NCBI GenBank assembly: GCA_016194635.1
Contig: JACQBC010000034.1
Location: forward strand, 1 to 64,000
DNA from: Gammaproteobacteria bacterium
GTDB lineage: Bacteria; Pseudomonadota; Gammaproteobacteria; UBA6429; Thiohalophilaceae
DNA: 64,000 nucleotides
Reading direction: 5' to 3'
Positions within the stretch are counted from its first letter, which is position 1. The number at the start of each line of letters is the position of its first letter. The translations under genes and the position numbers were made by a program. This document shows, in pieces, positions 1 through 8,489 of the stretch. A model generated the notes under the pieces. That model was not told where the DNA came from. It made no database searches and saw nothing but the letters and a program-made list of their open reading frames with translations.

Positions 1-30
1 CCGATTTCATAGACACCCAGAAAAGAGTGC

Positions 31-312
31 TCATGCCACATTGGTCAATTCATAGTCTTGCGGTGATCGCAGGCCAAGGGTGGAATGTCGACGTTTCACA
101 TTGTAATACCGGTCTATGTAGTCTGTCGTGATTTTTTCTGCATGCCAGCGCGTCGCAAATCGCTCACCATGAATGGTTTCGACCTTGTAGCTGTGGTTCC
201 CACTCTCCATGGCCGCGTTATCGTAGCAATCACCACGCTTGCTCATGCTACAGATAAGCCCGTGCTCGTACAGCAAGACCAGATAGTCAGCAGAGCAGTA
301 GCGGCAAGCCAC
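31..312 (-). pseudogene. IS3-family transposase OrfB, C-terminal fragment
   Basis: Only the last ~90 residues of an IS3 OrfB integrase (normally ~280) remain. Visible are the segment SMSKRGDCYDNAAMES, which carries the last acidic residue of the DD(35)E triad, and the terminal YNVKRRHSTLGLRSPQDYE motif typical of IS3/IS150-type transposases. The two catalytic Asp residues and the HTH_21 region are lost. The GTG at the 5' end is not a native start, since it lies at the deletion scar. Residues after MES (GNHSYKVE) also differ from the usual FFHSLKVE. Non-functional. Confidence 0.9.
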
Positions 313-577
313 GGGGGCGGTTTTTTAATATTTCAATATCGGTCAGGGCTCGCTTGAGTTCACGTTTGAGCCGGCCAATTTCTTCCAGCTCAGGCAACTG
401 ATGGCCTTTGCCGGGAAAGGCCTGGGATCCAGCCTCGCGCTGTTCTTTTTCCCAGCGCCGCAGCATGGTGGGGTTAATCTTCAATATCCGGGCCGCTTCG
501 GTGTAGCCTTGCTGGAGGCCAAGCGCCACCGCTTCCCGTTTGAATTCGGGGGTATACTTCTTTCTGTTCTGTTTCAT
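287..577 (-). pseudogene. IS3-family transposase OrfA (DNA-binding part of a dead IS)
   Basis: This 96-residue product starts at an ATG and has the IS3 OrfA pattern: a helix-turn-helix of the HTH_8 type (KKYTPEFKREAVAL near the N terminus, then AARILKINPTMLRRW), followed by a leucine-zipper-like region ending in LKRELKRALTDIEILKN. The last ten residues (after ILKN) are out of register with normal OrfA C termini because of the deletion that removed the start of OrfB. The protein may be expressed and bind the IS ends, but there is no catalytic partner in this copy. Overlaps the OrfB remnant by 26 bases. Confidence 0.85.
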
Positions 578-755
578 TCTTCACCTCCGGGTTGTATTAT
601 TGATTTTCTCCTTTCGAGGTGTCTACTATTTCGGGGGAAGATCAAAAGGATATAGAGAATAAAGAATATAAAGTACTACTTGCATAGTGTTTTATTCATC
701 TGAAATTGCACTGACTAGAAGAGCTTATGAACTATAGAATATGGGATAAATTTCA

Positions 756-1727
756 ATGAAAAATAAAATATCAAATATAATTGTGACCGGAGCTGCTGGC
801 TTCATTGGTAGTAATCTAGTTGATCGCCTGTTGGCTTCTGGCTATCAAGTAACGGGTATTGACAACTTTTCCACAGGTCAGCGCCGATTTCTTAAAGGGG
901 CGTTGGCCTATAATAATTTTCGGCTTGTCGAAATTGATCTGCTCGATCTCAATGCGTTGAAATATTCATTTTCCGGCGGTGAAATTGTTTTTCATCTCTC
1001 TGCAAATGCGGATGTGCGTTTTGGTACGGACCATCCTCACCTTGATTTAGAACAAAATACCATTGTTACCTATAACGTTCTGGAAGCGATGCGAACTAAC
1101 GGAATCAAAAGAATAGCGTTTTCATCGACTGGGTCAGTATATGGCGATGCCGCAGTGATTCCCACCCCAGAGGATGCACCGTTTCCTATTCAAACTTCAC
1201 TTTATGCGGCGTCTAAATCGGCATGTGAAGGGATGATTACTGCATATTGCGAAGGTTTTGATTTTCAGGCCTGGATTTTTCGTTTTGTCTCTATTCTTGG
1301 AGAGCGATATACCCATGGACATGTCTTCGATTTTTACAAAAGATTAAAAACAGATCCTTTTCACTTGACAGTATTGGGTAATGGCAAACAACGAAAATCT
1401 TATCTATATATTCAAGATTGTATTGATGCGATCCTATTGGCGGTAAACAAAGCCACCGCCCGAATCAATATCTTCAACTTGGGTGTCGATGACTATTGCG
1501 AAGTCAATGATTCCATAGGTTGGATTTGCGATGAATTAGGTGTCAAACCTCGACTTGAATATACGGGCGGTAATCGGGGTTGGGTTGGCGACAATCCGTT
1601 TATTTTTCTGGAAACGAAAAGAATCCAGTCGCTGGGGTGGAAGCCAAGGCACAGCATTCGAGCTGGAATAACCAAAACCGTCGAATATTTACGGACTAAT
1701 GAATGGGTGTTTGAGGCAAGGGGTTAG
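756..1727 (+). CDS. NAD-dependent sugar-nucleotide epimerase/dehydratase (GalE-like extended SDR)
   Basis: 323 residues, full length for an extended SDR acting on a nucleotide sugar in the cytoplasm. The N-terminal dinucleotide motif is GAAGFIG (residues 12-18), followed by the acidic NAD-selecting DNFSTG. The catalytic set is SST around residue 123 and Tyr150-x-x-x-Lys154 (YAASK). A C-terminal substrate domain contains the GNGKQRKSYLYIQD segment seen in GalE/WbpP-like proteins. The start has no strong ribosome site. It is first in a packed run with only 2 bases before the next gene, so it likely works on the same sugar nucleotide as the following oxidoreductases. The exact reaction (4-epimerisation or 4-oxidation) cannot be told from sequence. 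Confidence 0.9.
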   Translation: MKNKISNIIVTGAAGFIGSNLVDRLLASGYQVTGIDNFSTGQRRFLKGALAYNNFRLVEIDLLDLNALKYSFSGGEIVFHLSANADVRFGTDHPHLDLEQNTIVTYNVLEAMRTNGIKRIAFSSTGSVYGDAAVIPTPEDAPFPIQTSLYAASKSACEGMITAYCEGFDFQAWIFRFVSILGERYTHGHVFDFYKRLKTDPFHLTVLGNGKQRKSYLYIQDCIDAILLAVNKATARINIFNLGVDDYCEVNDSIGWICDELGVKPRLEYTGGNRGWVGDNPFIFLETKRIQSLGWKPRHSIRAGITKTVEYLRTNEWVFEARG

Positions 1728-1729
1728 TA

Positions 1730-3025
1730 ATGAAAGTATGTGTACAAGGTCTCTGGCACCTTGGGTCTGTGACTGCAGCAAGCCTTGCGGCGGTGGGGCA
1801 TAAAGTTGTTGGTCTGGATTTCGATGCAGTAATAATCCAAGGATTGCAGGCAGGTAAACCGCCTATTTTCGAACCCGGCTTGGAAGATATGATTAGGGAA
1901 GGGTTAGATTCAGGAAAATTGGAATTTACGAAAAGCCTTGATAACCTACCAGATGACATCGAAATTCTCTGGGTAGCCTATGACACGCCAGTCAATGATG
2001 ATGATGTGGCAGATGTTGATTTTGTTGTTTCTCAATTAGAGAAGACGCTGCCATACCTGGGCGCTAATGCGATTGTGTTGGTATCTTCGCAAATGCCAGT
2101 CGGGTCAATTCGGCGGATAGAGGCAATTGCAGACAGGTGCTGCCCTGAAAAGGCGTTGAGTTTTGCCTGTTCGCCAGAAAATCTACGGCTGGGTAAGGCA
2201 TTGTATGTGTTTCTAAAACCTGATCGTGTCGTTGTTGGTGTGCGAAATACACAGGACAAAGAACGAATTGGGTGCTTGCTTCAGTCAATTACTGATCGGA
2301 TCGAATGGATGTCGGTTGAGTCGGCGGAAATGACTAAACATGCAATCAATGCCTTTCTGGCTACTTCAGTGGTGTTTGCGAACGAAATTGCATCGGTTTG
2401 CGAAATGGTTGGTGCGGACGCAAAGGAAGTAGAGCGTGGCTTGAAATCGGAACAGCGTATTGGCCCTAAAGCGTATTTATCACCTGGCGGTGCATTTGCT
2501 GGTGGGACGTTAGCGCGTGATATCGAGTTTTTAAAAGTTGTTAGTAGTGAACACAAGCTCTCCATCCCATTACTTGAATCAGTCAAGACGAGTAACGATC
2601 AACATAAGAGATGGGTGCGCCGTAAATTAAATACGCTTTTTTCCTGTTTGCATGGGGTGACGGTTGTTGTATGGGGGCTTACGTATAAACCCGGTACGGA
2701 TACCCTGCGCCGTTCTCTTGCCGTTGAATTGTGTAACTGGCTTCTTGAACAAGGTGCCAAGGTCAGAGTGCATGATCCAGCCGTTAAAGTGTTGCCACCC
2801 GAATGGCATGGAATTGTGACGCGCTTTGATGCGGAGACGGAGGCATTGGTAGGGGCGCAAGTATTATTGGTAGGAACTGAATGGCCAAAATATAAGGAAG
2901 TCTCGATAGAACATATTTCCGGATTGGTTCCAGACCTTGTGGTACTTGATCCAAATCGTTTTTTGTCAACATTGGGTTCGATAACGCAACTTCGCTATTT
3001 TGCAGTTGGAACCCCTTCCTGTTAG
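1730..3025 (+). CDS. UDP-glucose/GDP-mannose dehydrogenase family protein lacking the catalytic Cys
   Basis: 431 residues with the three-domain layout of nucleotide-sugar 6-dehydrogenases: N-terminal Rossmann (start MKVCVQGLWHLG, the usual GxGYVG altered to GLWHLG), central helical dimer domain, and C-terminal NAD/sugar domain (VVVWGLTYKPGTDTLRRS). Lys203 and Asn207 of the TKHAINA segment match the conserved catalytic Lys/Asn. The loop that should read GGSCFPKD is AGGTLARD, so the Cys nucleophile is Thr260. Without Cys the two-step oxidation to a uronic acid through a thioester should not occur, so a different reaction is inferred, such as a single oxidation or a redox-neutral step. SD-like AGGGG precedes the ATG. 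A true Ugd is present at 38010. Confidence 0.88.
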   Translation: MKVCVQGLWHLGSVTAASLAAVGHKVVGLDFDAVIIQGLQAGKPPIFEPGLEDMIREGLDSGKLEFTKSLDNLPDDIEILWVAYDTPVNDDDVADVDFVVSQLEKTLPYLGANAIVLVSSQMPVGSIRRIEAIADRCCPEKALSFACSPENLRLGKALYVFLKPDRVVVGVRNTQDKERIGCLLQSITDRIEWMSVESAEMTKHAINAFLATSVVFANEIASVCEMVGADAKEVERGLKSEQRIGPKAYLSPGGAFAGGTLARDIEFLKVVSSEHKLSIPLLESVKTSNDQHKRWVRRKLNTLFSCLHGVTVVVWGLTYKPGTDTLRRSLAVELCNWLLEQGAKVRVHDPAVKVLPPEWHGIVTRFDAETEALVGAQVLLVGTEWPKYKEVSIEHISGLVPDLVVLDPNRFLSTLGSITQLRYFAVGTPSC

Positions 3026-3036
3026 AGGATAGAACA

Positions 3037-3912
3037 ATGCTTTTATCATTGCGTGGAAAAGTTGCGATCATCACGGGTGCTAACCAGGGGCTCGGGCTTG
3101 AGATTGCGCGAAAGTACATTAGTTCTGGTGCATCAATCGTTATATGTGCGAGGAATAACGACCTATTACAAAAAGCACGACTAGAGTTGTCAGGTGATCT
3201 TATTACAGATCAGCTTGTTGAGGCGAAATCTATTGATGTGTCTGATTCAGATAGCGTGGATTATTTAGTCGAAGCAGTTTTACAGCAGTTTGGTCACATC
3301 GACATTCTAGTCAATAACGCGGGTATTTATGGCCCAATGGGACCAATCGAAACATTAGATTGGACGCAATGGATTAAAACAATTGAGATTAATGTGTTTG
3401 GTTCAATATTAATGTGTAAAGCTGTGTTGCCAGTTATGAAGAAACAGCAAAAAGGCAAAATCATTCAAATATCTGGCGGAGGTGCCACTAACCCAATGCC
3501 TAATATTAGTGCCTATGCTGTTTCAAAAGCTGCAATCGCGCGTTTCGCCGAAACACTCGCAGAAGAAGTACGTGAATATCATATTGACGTCAACGCAATT
3601 GCTCCCGGTGCATTGAATACGCGTATGCTAGATGAGGTGCTTACTGCTGGCCCAGATAAAGTTGGCCGAGCATTTTTTGATAGATCGATCAAACAGAAAG
3701 TATCAGGCGGCGCAGGTTTCAGCCACGGCGGGGATCTTGCTGTATTTTTGGCATCGGATCTTAGCAATGGAATTACTGGTAAATTGATTAGTGCCGTATG
3801 GGATAATTGGAAGCATTGGCCAGAACATCTAGCAGAGTTGAGCTCGAGCGATGCCTATACTTTACGACGTATTGCTGGCCGAGATCGTGGTTTTGCGTGG
3901 GGAGATAAATGA
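3037..3912 (+). CDS. Classical short-chain dehydrogenase/reductase
   Basis: 291 residues. The cofactor motif is TGANQGLG (13-20), NNAG lies near residue 93, Ser is in the SGGG stretch, and Tyr160-x-x-x-Lys164 (YAVSK) completes the active site. This is a classical SDR (single Rossmann fold, NAD(P)(H)-dependent), slightly longer than the ~250-residue norm because of a C-terminal tail with several aromatic residues (WDNWKHW). It lies in a sugar-nucleotide operon, ATGA-overlapping the next gene, so a ketosugar reductase or alcohol dehydrogenase acting on the pathway sugar is likely. An unrelated substrate cannot be excluded. Ribosome site AGAGGA upstream of the ATG. Confidence 0.9.
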   Translation: MLLSLRGKVAIITGANQGLGLEIARKYISSGASIVICARNNDLLQKARLELSGDLITDQLVEAKSIDVSDSDSVDYLVEAVLQQFGHIDILVNNAGIYGPMGPIETLDWTQWIKTIEINVFGSILMCKAVLPVMKKQQKGKIIQISGGGATNPMPNISAYAVSKAAIARFAETLAEEVREYHIDVNAIAPGALNTRMLDEVLTAGPDKVGRAFFDRSIKQKVSGGAGFSHGGDLAVFLASDLSNGITGKLISAVWDNWKHWPEHLAELSSSDAYTLRRIAGRDRGFAWGDK

Positions 3913-4901
3913 GTTTAAAAATTGGAATCGTCGGTTGTGGCCTGATTGGTCAGAAACGAGCCAAGGCTTTGGGTATAGGTCGATTGGTTGCCTGTGCAGA
4001 TATAAATGTGAATCGGGCAAAGATGCTTGCAGAAAATAGTGGAGCGAAAGTGTTTACCAACTGGAAAGGTCTTTTAGCACTGCCGGAAGTTGAAATAGTT
4101 ATTATTGCTACTTTGCATGATTCATTAGCAGAGATCACCTTAGCGGCAATTGAAGCAGGTAAGCAAGTACTGGTGGAAAAGCCTGCAGCACGTAATCCTG
4201 CTGAGTTGGAGCCTGTGATAGCAGCAGCCAAAAAGCATAGCGTGAAGGTACGTGTTGGCTTTAATCACCGATATCACCGCGCTTTTCGTAAGGCACGGGA
4301 GTTATTTGAAGCTGATAAATTAGGGGATTTAATGTTTATTCGTGCTCGTTATGGTCATGGTGGTCGAGTCGGTTATGATAAAGAATGGCGCGCTGAGCCT
4401 GATTTATCAGGTGGCGGGGAGTTAATCGATCAAGGACCACACTTGATTGATCTTTCACGCTGGTTTCTGGGTGAGTTTACCGATATCGAGGGTTTTGCAC
4501 ATACCTATTACTGGGATATGCCGGTAGACGATAATGGTTTTATGTTACTTAAAACAGCAAGGCGACAAGTTGCATTCTTGCATGCGAGTTGTACTGAATG
4601 GAAGAATTTATTTTCCATGGAAATTTATGGGCGCAATGCAAAACTGGAAATATCCGGCCTAGGGGGTAGTTATGGGATTGAGCGACTTACGTATTATAAA
4701 ATGTTACCCGAAATGGGACCGCCAGAGACCACGACCTGGGAATATCCGATGGGAGATGATTCCTGGGCGGTGGAACTCGCAGAGTTTTATGATGATATTC
4801 GTTTGAATCGAATACCTTCAGCCGGATTGAACGATGCCTACGAAGCGTTAAAAGTGATTGATCGTGTATATAAGGTGTCTGGCTATGATCATTGCCCGTA
4901 G
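3909..4901 (+). CDS. Gfo/Idh/MocA-family sugar oxidoreductase
   Basis: 330 residues with an N-terminal Rossmann motif GCGLIG (9-14), the family hallmark Glu90-Lys91-Pro92 and a C-terminal alpha/beta substrate domain with the GGGELIDQGPHLIDL segment that carries the conserved catalytic-region His. These enzymes oxidise or reduce hydroxyl/keto groups on sugars or NDP-sugars with NAD(P). The start codon overlaps the previous stop (ATGA) and the 3' end overlaps the HddA-like kinase by 17 bases, so translation is coupled. In this setting it probably oxidises C3 or another ring position of a heptose-type sugar (inference). Confidence 0.92.
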   Translation: MSLKIGIVGCGLIGQKRAKALGIGRLVACADINVNRAKMLAENSGAKVFTNWKGLLALPEVEIVIIATLHDSLAEITLAAIEAGKQVLVEKPAARNPAELEPVIAAAKKHSVKVRVGFNHRYHRAFRKARELFEADKLGDLMFIRARYGHGGRVGYDKEWRAEPDLSGGGELIDQGPHLIDLSRWFLGEFTDIEGFAHTYYWDMPVDDNGFMLLKTARRQVAFLHASCTEWKNLFSMEIYGRNAKLEISGLGGSYGIERLTYYKMLPEMGPPETTTWEYPMGDDSWAVELAEFYDDIRLNRIPSAGLNDAYEALKVIDRVYKVSGYDHCP

Positions 4902-5865
4902 TCCATTGCGTATTACTCTGGGTGGGGGTGGTACTGATTTACCTTCTTATTATCGTGAGCACGAAGGTTTCTTAATTGCAGCGGCAATGAATAAATATGT
5001 ATATGTGACGATAATGCGTCCGTTTACTGAAGGGATATACCTAAAATATTCTGAGTTGGAGCATGTGGCTACCGTGGAAGAAATACGGCATCAGATTATC
5101 CGTGAGGCACTCAGAATGCAAAATCTACGAACACCACAAATTGAAATTACAACATTGGCGGATATTCCTGCTGGTACAGGTTTGGGTTCATCCGGTAGTT
5201 TTACGACCGCCTTGCTCAAGGCATTGTATGCCCATCGTCGACAATTGATACACCCCAATGAGTTGGCAGAGCTAGCCTGTCACATTGAGATAGACCGGCT
5301 CGGTGAACCAATTGGTAAACAGGACCAATACATTGCCGCTTATGGGGGATTGACATGCTTTACTTTCCATAAGGATGACAGTGTCACTGCGGTGCCACTT
5401 AGAATTTCCATGGACACTATGTTTGATCTTGAGGACAACACGTTATTATTTTTTACTGGCTACTCGCGTAGTGCTAGTATTATTCTCAAAGATCAAAACA
5501 CCCGCACCAAGAATAGTGATGACGATATGTTGAAAAATCTACATTTCGTCAAGGAACTTGGCTATAGCAGCAAAGAAGCGTTGGAGACAGGTAATACACT
5601 ACGGTTTGGTGAATTGATGCATGACCACTGGGAACATAAAAAACGACGTTCTGGTGGTATGAGCAATCCCAGGATTGATGAATGGTACAAACTTGGCATG
5701 CAAAACGGAGCTGTTGGCGGTAAGTTAGTCGGTGCCGGTGGAGGAGGGTTCTTGATGTTTTATGCTTCTGATCGTAATAAATTACGTCATGCTATGAGTA
5801 AGGCTGGACTGGAGGAAGTTCGTTTTAGTTTTGATTTTGAAGGTACCAAGGCAGTATTTTCGTGA
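4885..5865 (+). CDS. hddA: GHMP kinase, D-glycero-D-manno-heptose 7-phosphate 1-kinase-like (HddA)
   Basis: 326 residues from the ATG at 4885, chosen because AAGGTG lies just upstream and MIIARSPLRITLGGGGTDLP is the normal HddA N terminus. An upstream TTG at 4858 would add nine unlikely residues. GHMP motifs: PLRITLGGGGTDLPSYY near the N terminus, the ATP loop PAGTGLGSSGSF around residues 95-106, and the C-terminal GAGGGGFLMFY near 280-290. The family phosphorylates C1 of heptose 7-phosphate with alpha configuration in the GDP-heptose route. Neighbouring HddC-, GmhA- and GmhB-like genes complete that route, which supports the call over L-fucose or galactokinase alternatives. Confidence 0.88.
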   Translation: MIIARSPLRITLGGGGTDLPSYYREHEGFLIAAAMNKYVYVTIMRPFTEGIYLKYSELEHVATVEEIRHQIIREALRMQNLRTPQIEITTLADIPAGTGLGSSGSFTTALLKALYAHRRQLIHPNELAELACHIEIDRLGEPIGKQDQYIAAYGGLTCFTFHKDDSVTAVPLRISMDTMFDLEDNTLLFFTGYSRSASIILKDQNTRTKNSDDDMLKNLHFVKELGYSSKEALETGNTLRFGELMHDHWEHKKRRSGGMSNPRIDEWYKLGMQNGAVGGKLVGAGGGGFLMFYASDRNKLRHAMSKAGLEEVRFSFDFEGTKAVFS

Positions 5866-6569
5866 GTTTACCGGTTGCTATTCTGGCGGGTGGCCTGGCA
5901 ACCCGTTTACATCCTATTACTGAGAAAATTCCTAAGGCGATAGTGGATGTAGCAGGTAAAGCTTTTATTATTCGTCAGCTTGACTATTTGCGGCAGCAAG
6001 GGATTGTAAGAGTCGTATTATGTTTGGGTTATTTAGGTGAACAAGTCGAAGCAGTGGTCGGTAATGGTTCGGCTTTTGGCTTAGACGTGTGTTATTCATG
6101 GGATGGCCCCCGCTTACTGGGCACAGGTGGTGCGTTGAGACACGCCTTGCCGTTATTGGCGGAACATTTTTTTGTTTTTTATGGGGATTCATACTTACCC
6201 ATAAATTTCCAGGCAGTTGAACATGATTTTTTCACGAAAGGTAAACCCGCGTTAATGACAGTGCTAAAAAATAGTAACCGATGGGATAAGAGTAATGCAG
6301 TATATCGTGATGGTTACGTTGTCGAATATGACAAACGGACACCTAGGGCTGAAATGATGTACATTGATTATGGACTTGGAATACTTGCCGCTTCGGTTTT
6401 GGACAAATTACCCGTGAATGAACCCTTTGACTTAGCAGATATTTATCACGGGCTATCAACATCAGGTTTGTTGGCGGGTTACGAGGTATTTGATCGATTT
6501 TACGAAATTGGTTCCCATAATGGGTTAAAAGAAACGAGTGAGTATTTTAGAAAGGAGGAAAAAGAGTGA
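5862..6569 (+). CDS. hddC: Sugar-1-phosphate nucleotidyltransferase (HddC-like guanylyltransferase)
   Basis: 235 residues, the usual length for HddC. The N-terminal NTP-binding signature is LAGGLATRLHPITEKIPKAI, and the metal/sugar region is YGDSYLP (Asp109). The GTG start overlaps the kinase stop (GTGA), giving tight coupling. In the GDP-D-glycero-alpha-D-manno-heptose route the enzyme joins GMP to heptose 1-phosphate. Nucleotide preference cannot be read directly from the sequence. It is assigned to GTP because of its HddA/GmhA/GmhB neighbours. A second, distinct nucleotidyltransferase lies at 20815. Confidence 0.85.
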   Translation: MSLPVAILAGGLATRLHPITEKIPKAIVDVAGKAFIIRQLDYLRQQGIVRVVLCLGYLGEQVEAVVGNGSAFGLDVCYSWDGPRLLGTGGALRHALPLLAEHFFVFYGDSYLPINFQAVEHDFFTKGKPALMTVLKNSNRWDKSNAVYRDGYVVEYDKRTPRAEMMYIDYGLGILAASVLDKLPVNEPFDLADIYHGLSTSGLLAGYEVFDRFYEIGSHNGLKETSEYFRKEEKE

Positions 6570-7165
6570 ATTACACTAAACAACATATCAGTGAGGCTGT
6601 CGAGATTCTGCAGAAAATTAATATTGATGCCATCGAAAAAATGGCGGATCTCGTAGCTGGAATTAAGCAAAGTGGTGGTCGAATATTCTTTCTAGGTGTC
6701 GGCGGCAGTGCAGGAAATTGCTCGCATGCTGTGAATGATTTCCGCAAGATCGTTGGTATTGAATCTTATGCCCCTACGGATAATGTATCCGAATTGACCG
6801 CGCGCACCAATGATGAGGGTTGGGCTACAGTATTTGTAGAGTGGTTGAAAACCAGCAAGCTGTGCGCAAAAGATGCTGTATTTGTCTTTTCCGTTGGTGG
6901 TGGAAACCTTGAGAAGAATATTAGTCCGAATCTCGTATTGGCGTTACAACATGCGAAGACGGTTGGTGCTAAGATAACTGGCGTAGTCGGGCGGGATGGT
7001 GGTTATACCGCAAAGGTTGCAGATGCATGTTTGATTGTGCCGACGGTTAATTTGGAGACCATCACTCCACATTCCGAAGCTTTCCAAGCTGTTGTTTGGC
7101 ACTTACTGGTATCTCATCCTAAACTTAAGGCAAATCAGACCAAATGGGAATTAGCAGTTAAATAA
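6566..7165 (+). CDS. gmhA: SIS-domain phosphosugar isomerase (GmhA-like)
   Basis: 199 residues, one SIS domain. The phosphosugar loop FLGVGGSAGNCSHAVNDF (about 42-59) matches the GmhA pattern with Ser/Asn/His ligands, and a second region FSVGGGNLEKNISPN binds phosphate. GmhA converts sedoheptulose 7-phosphate to D-glycero-D-manno-heptose 7-phosphate, the first committed step for the following kinase/phosphatase/nucleotidyltransferase. GTG start overlapping the preceding TGA, with a strong AAAGGAGG ribosome site eight bases upstream. Followed one base later by the rpiA pseudogene. Confidence 0.9.
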   Translation: MNYTKQHISEAVEILQKINIDAIEKMADLVAGIKQSGGRIFFLGVGGSAGNCSHAVNDFRKIVGIESYAPTDNVSELTARTNDEGWATVFVEWLKTSKLCAKDAVFVFSVGGGNLEKNISPNLVLALQHAKTVGAKITGVVGRDGGYTAKVADACLIVPTVNLETITPHSEAFQAVVWHLLVSHPKLKANQTKWELAVK

Positions 7166-7166
7166 T

Positions 7167-7871
7167 ATGAACATGATGCAAGATGAATTGAAACTAGCCG
7201 TGACTCGCGCTCCCTATGAATATGTCAATGCTGGTATTATCAGGGTAGGTACAGGTACCACCGCAAATCATTTTATCGACAAACTGAGTAAAATTAAGCA
7301 CAAAATCGATGGTGCTGTTGCCGGTTCAGCGGCGACTGCGCAACGTTTAAAAAGCTATGGTATCCATGTGTTTGACCTGAATAGTATTAGCAAATTATAA
7401 ATTTATATTGATGGTGCATACGAAATCACGAACTATCTATATTTGCTCAAGAGTGGCGGCGCTGCGTTAACTCGCGAATAAATTGTAGCAGCCTGCAGTA
7501 AGAAATTCGTGTGTATTGCCGATTCGAGTACGCTGGTAGATATAATGAGAAAGTTCCCTCTGCCCGTAGAAGTAGTCCCAATCGAGCAAAGCTACGTGGT
7601 ACGTGAACTAATCAAACTAAGTGGCCACCCGAAACTCAGAGCATGTTTTATTATAGACAACGGTAATATTATTCTTGATGTGCCTAGTCTCAAAATTTAC
7701 AACCCGACCAAGCTAGGAGCTAAAATTGACAACATTGCTGGTGTCGTTACCAACAGATTGTTTGCCATGCGCCCGACGGACATATTGTTACTGGGTTCTT
7801 CGGCGGGGTTAAAACTATTACTGTATAATGACAGATATAACTATCTAAGGTGTGGATGTGATTGTTATTAG
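7167..7871 (+). pseudogene. rpiA: Ribose-5-phosphate isomerase A, broken by two in-frame TAA codons
   Basis: One continuous reading frame aligns to RpiA from its start (MMQDELKLAVTRAPYEYV) to its end but is cut by TAA at 7398-7400, just before the IYIDGAYE segment, and TAA at 7479-7481, where LTREK should continue. Both halves keep the family motifs: GTGTTANHFID, then [24 protein letters not shown] and DNGNIILDV. The catalytic pair DGADE reads DGAYE, so an active-site Asp is also lost, and the C terminus drifts (LRCGCDCY). RpiA interconverts ribulose 5-P and ribose 5-P. Its place between GmhA and GmhB suggests it once fed pentose phosphates into this heptose operon. Confidence 0.93.
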
Positions 7872-7940
7872 TACGAAGACCATATCTGATATTTAACGGC
7901 TGGATTTTGGGTATTTTAAACACATAAATATGGTTGTCGC

Positions 7941-8489
7941 ATGATAAAGCGGCGGGCGGTTTTTCTTGATCGAGATGGAGTATTGAATAGATCTATCGTG
8001 CGTGAGGGTAGACCATATCCTCCTTCGAGTGTTACAGAAGTTGAGATTCTACCTGGCGCGGTTAAGGCTATGCAATGCTTAAAGGATGCAGGATTTGTTT
8101 TGATTGTTGTCAGTAATCAACCGGATGTAGCCAGAGGAATAACCTCTATGAAAATCGTTGAGTCAATCAATGCCTATCTATTGAAATCTCTACCAGTGGA
8201 TCGCTTTATCATGTGTTACCATGATAGCGAAGATAATTGTGATTGCCGTAAACCTAAACCAGGCATGCTATTTTCTGGTGCTAAAGAATTTAATATTGAT
8301 ATGGAATTAAGTTATATGGTAGGTGATCGTTGGCGTGATATTGAAGCCGGAATCAATGCGAAATGTAAGACTATTTTTATTGATTATAGGTATGATGAAA
8401 AACAGCCAGAATCAGTAGATTATAAGGTAGGCTCACTTTTAGACGCGGTGGCTATTATTACGAATAGGAGCGTGTATGAACAAGATTGA
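7941..8489 (+). CDS. gmhB: HAD-family D,D-heptose bisphosphate phosphatase (GmhB-like)
   Basis: 182 residues, normal GmhB size. The HAD nucleophile motif LDRDGVLN carries Asp10 and Asp12, the second motif is VVSNQP, and the last motif YMVGDRWRDIEAG supplies the Mg ligands. A Zn site of the GmhB/HisB type is visible: Cys92, His94, Cys100 and Cys102. It removes the C7 phosphate from heptose 1,7-bisphosphate. Its 3' end overlaps the transaldolase by 14 bases. The gap of about 70 bases upstream follows the rpiA pseudogene, so expression may now depend on read-through from further upstream. Confidence 0.92.
   Translation: MIKRRAVFLDRDGVLNRSIVREGRPYPPSSVTEVEILPGAVKAMQCLKDAGFVLIVVSNQPDVARGITSMKIVESINAYLLKSLPVDRFIMCYHDSEDNCDCRKPKPGMLFSGAKEFNIDMELSYMVGDRWRDIEAGINAKCKTIFIDYRYDEKQPESVDYKVGSLLDAVAIITNRSVYEQD

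Larger units (their letters stand above)
1..634 (-). mobile_element. IS3-family insertion sequence remnant, internally deleted
   Basis: Two minus-strand transposase pieces (an intact-looking OrfA and only the C-terminal third of OrfB) lie between imperfect inverted repeats. Bases 1-18 match the reverse complement of 617-634 at 13 of 18 positions, sharing CCGA and AGACACC. The outer ends are uncertain because the left end touches the window edge. The A-rich slip string TTAAAAAAC, where the IS3 programmed frameshift normally sits, survives at the OrfA-OrfB junction, but most of OrfB is missing after it. The copy cannot encode a working DDE transposase. It could still be moved in trans if the terminal repeats are recognised. 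Confidence 0.85.

Noticed and set aside
7167-7871. rpiA as two separate small genes or as a recoded TAA gene
   Set aside because: Both stops are in one continuous RpiA frame, the second part has no convincing start and no recoding signal is seen; pseudogene fits better.
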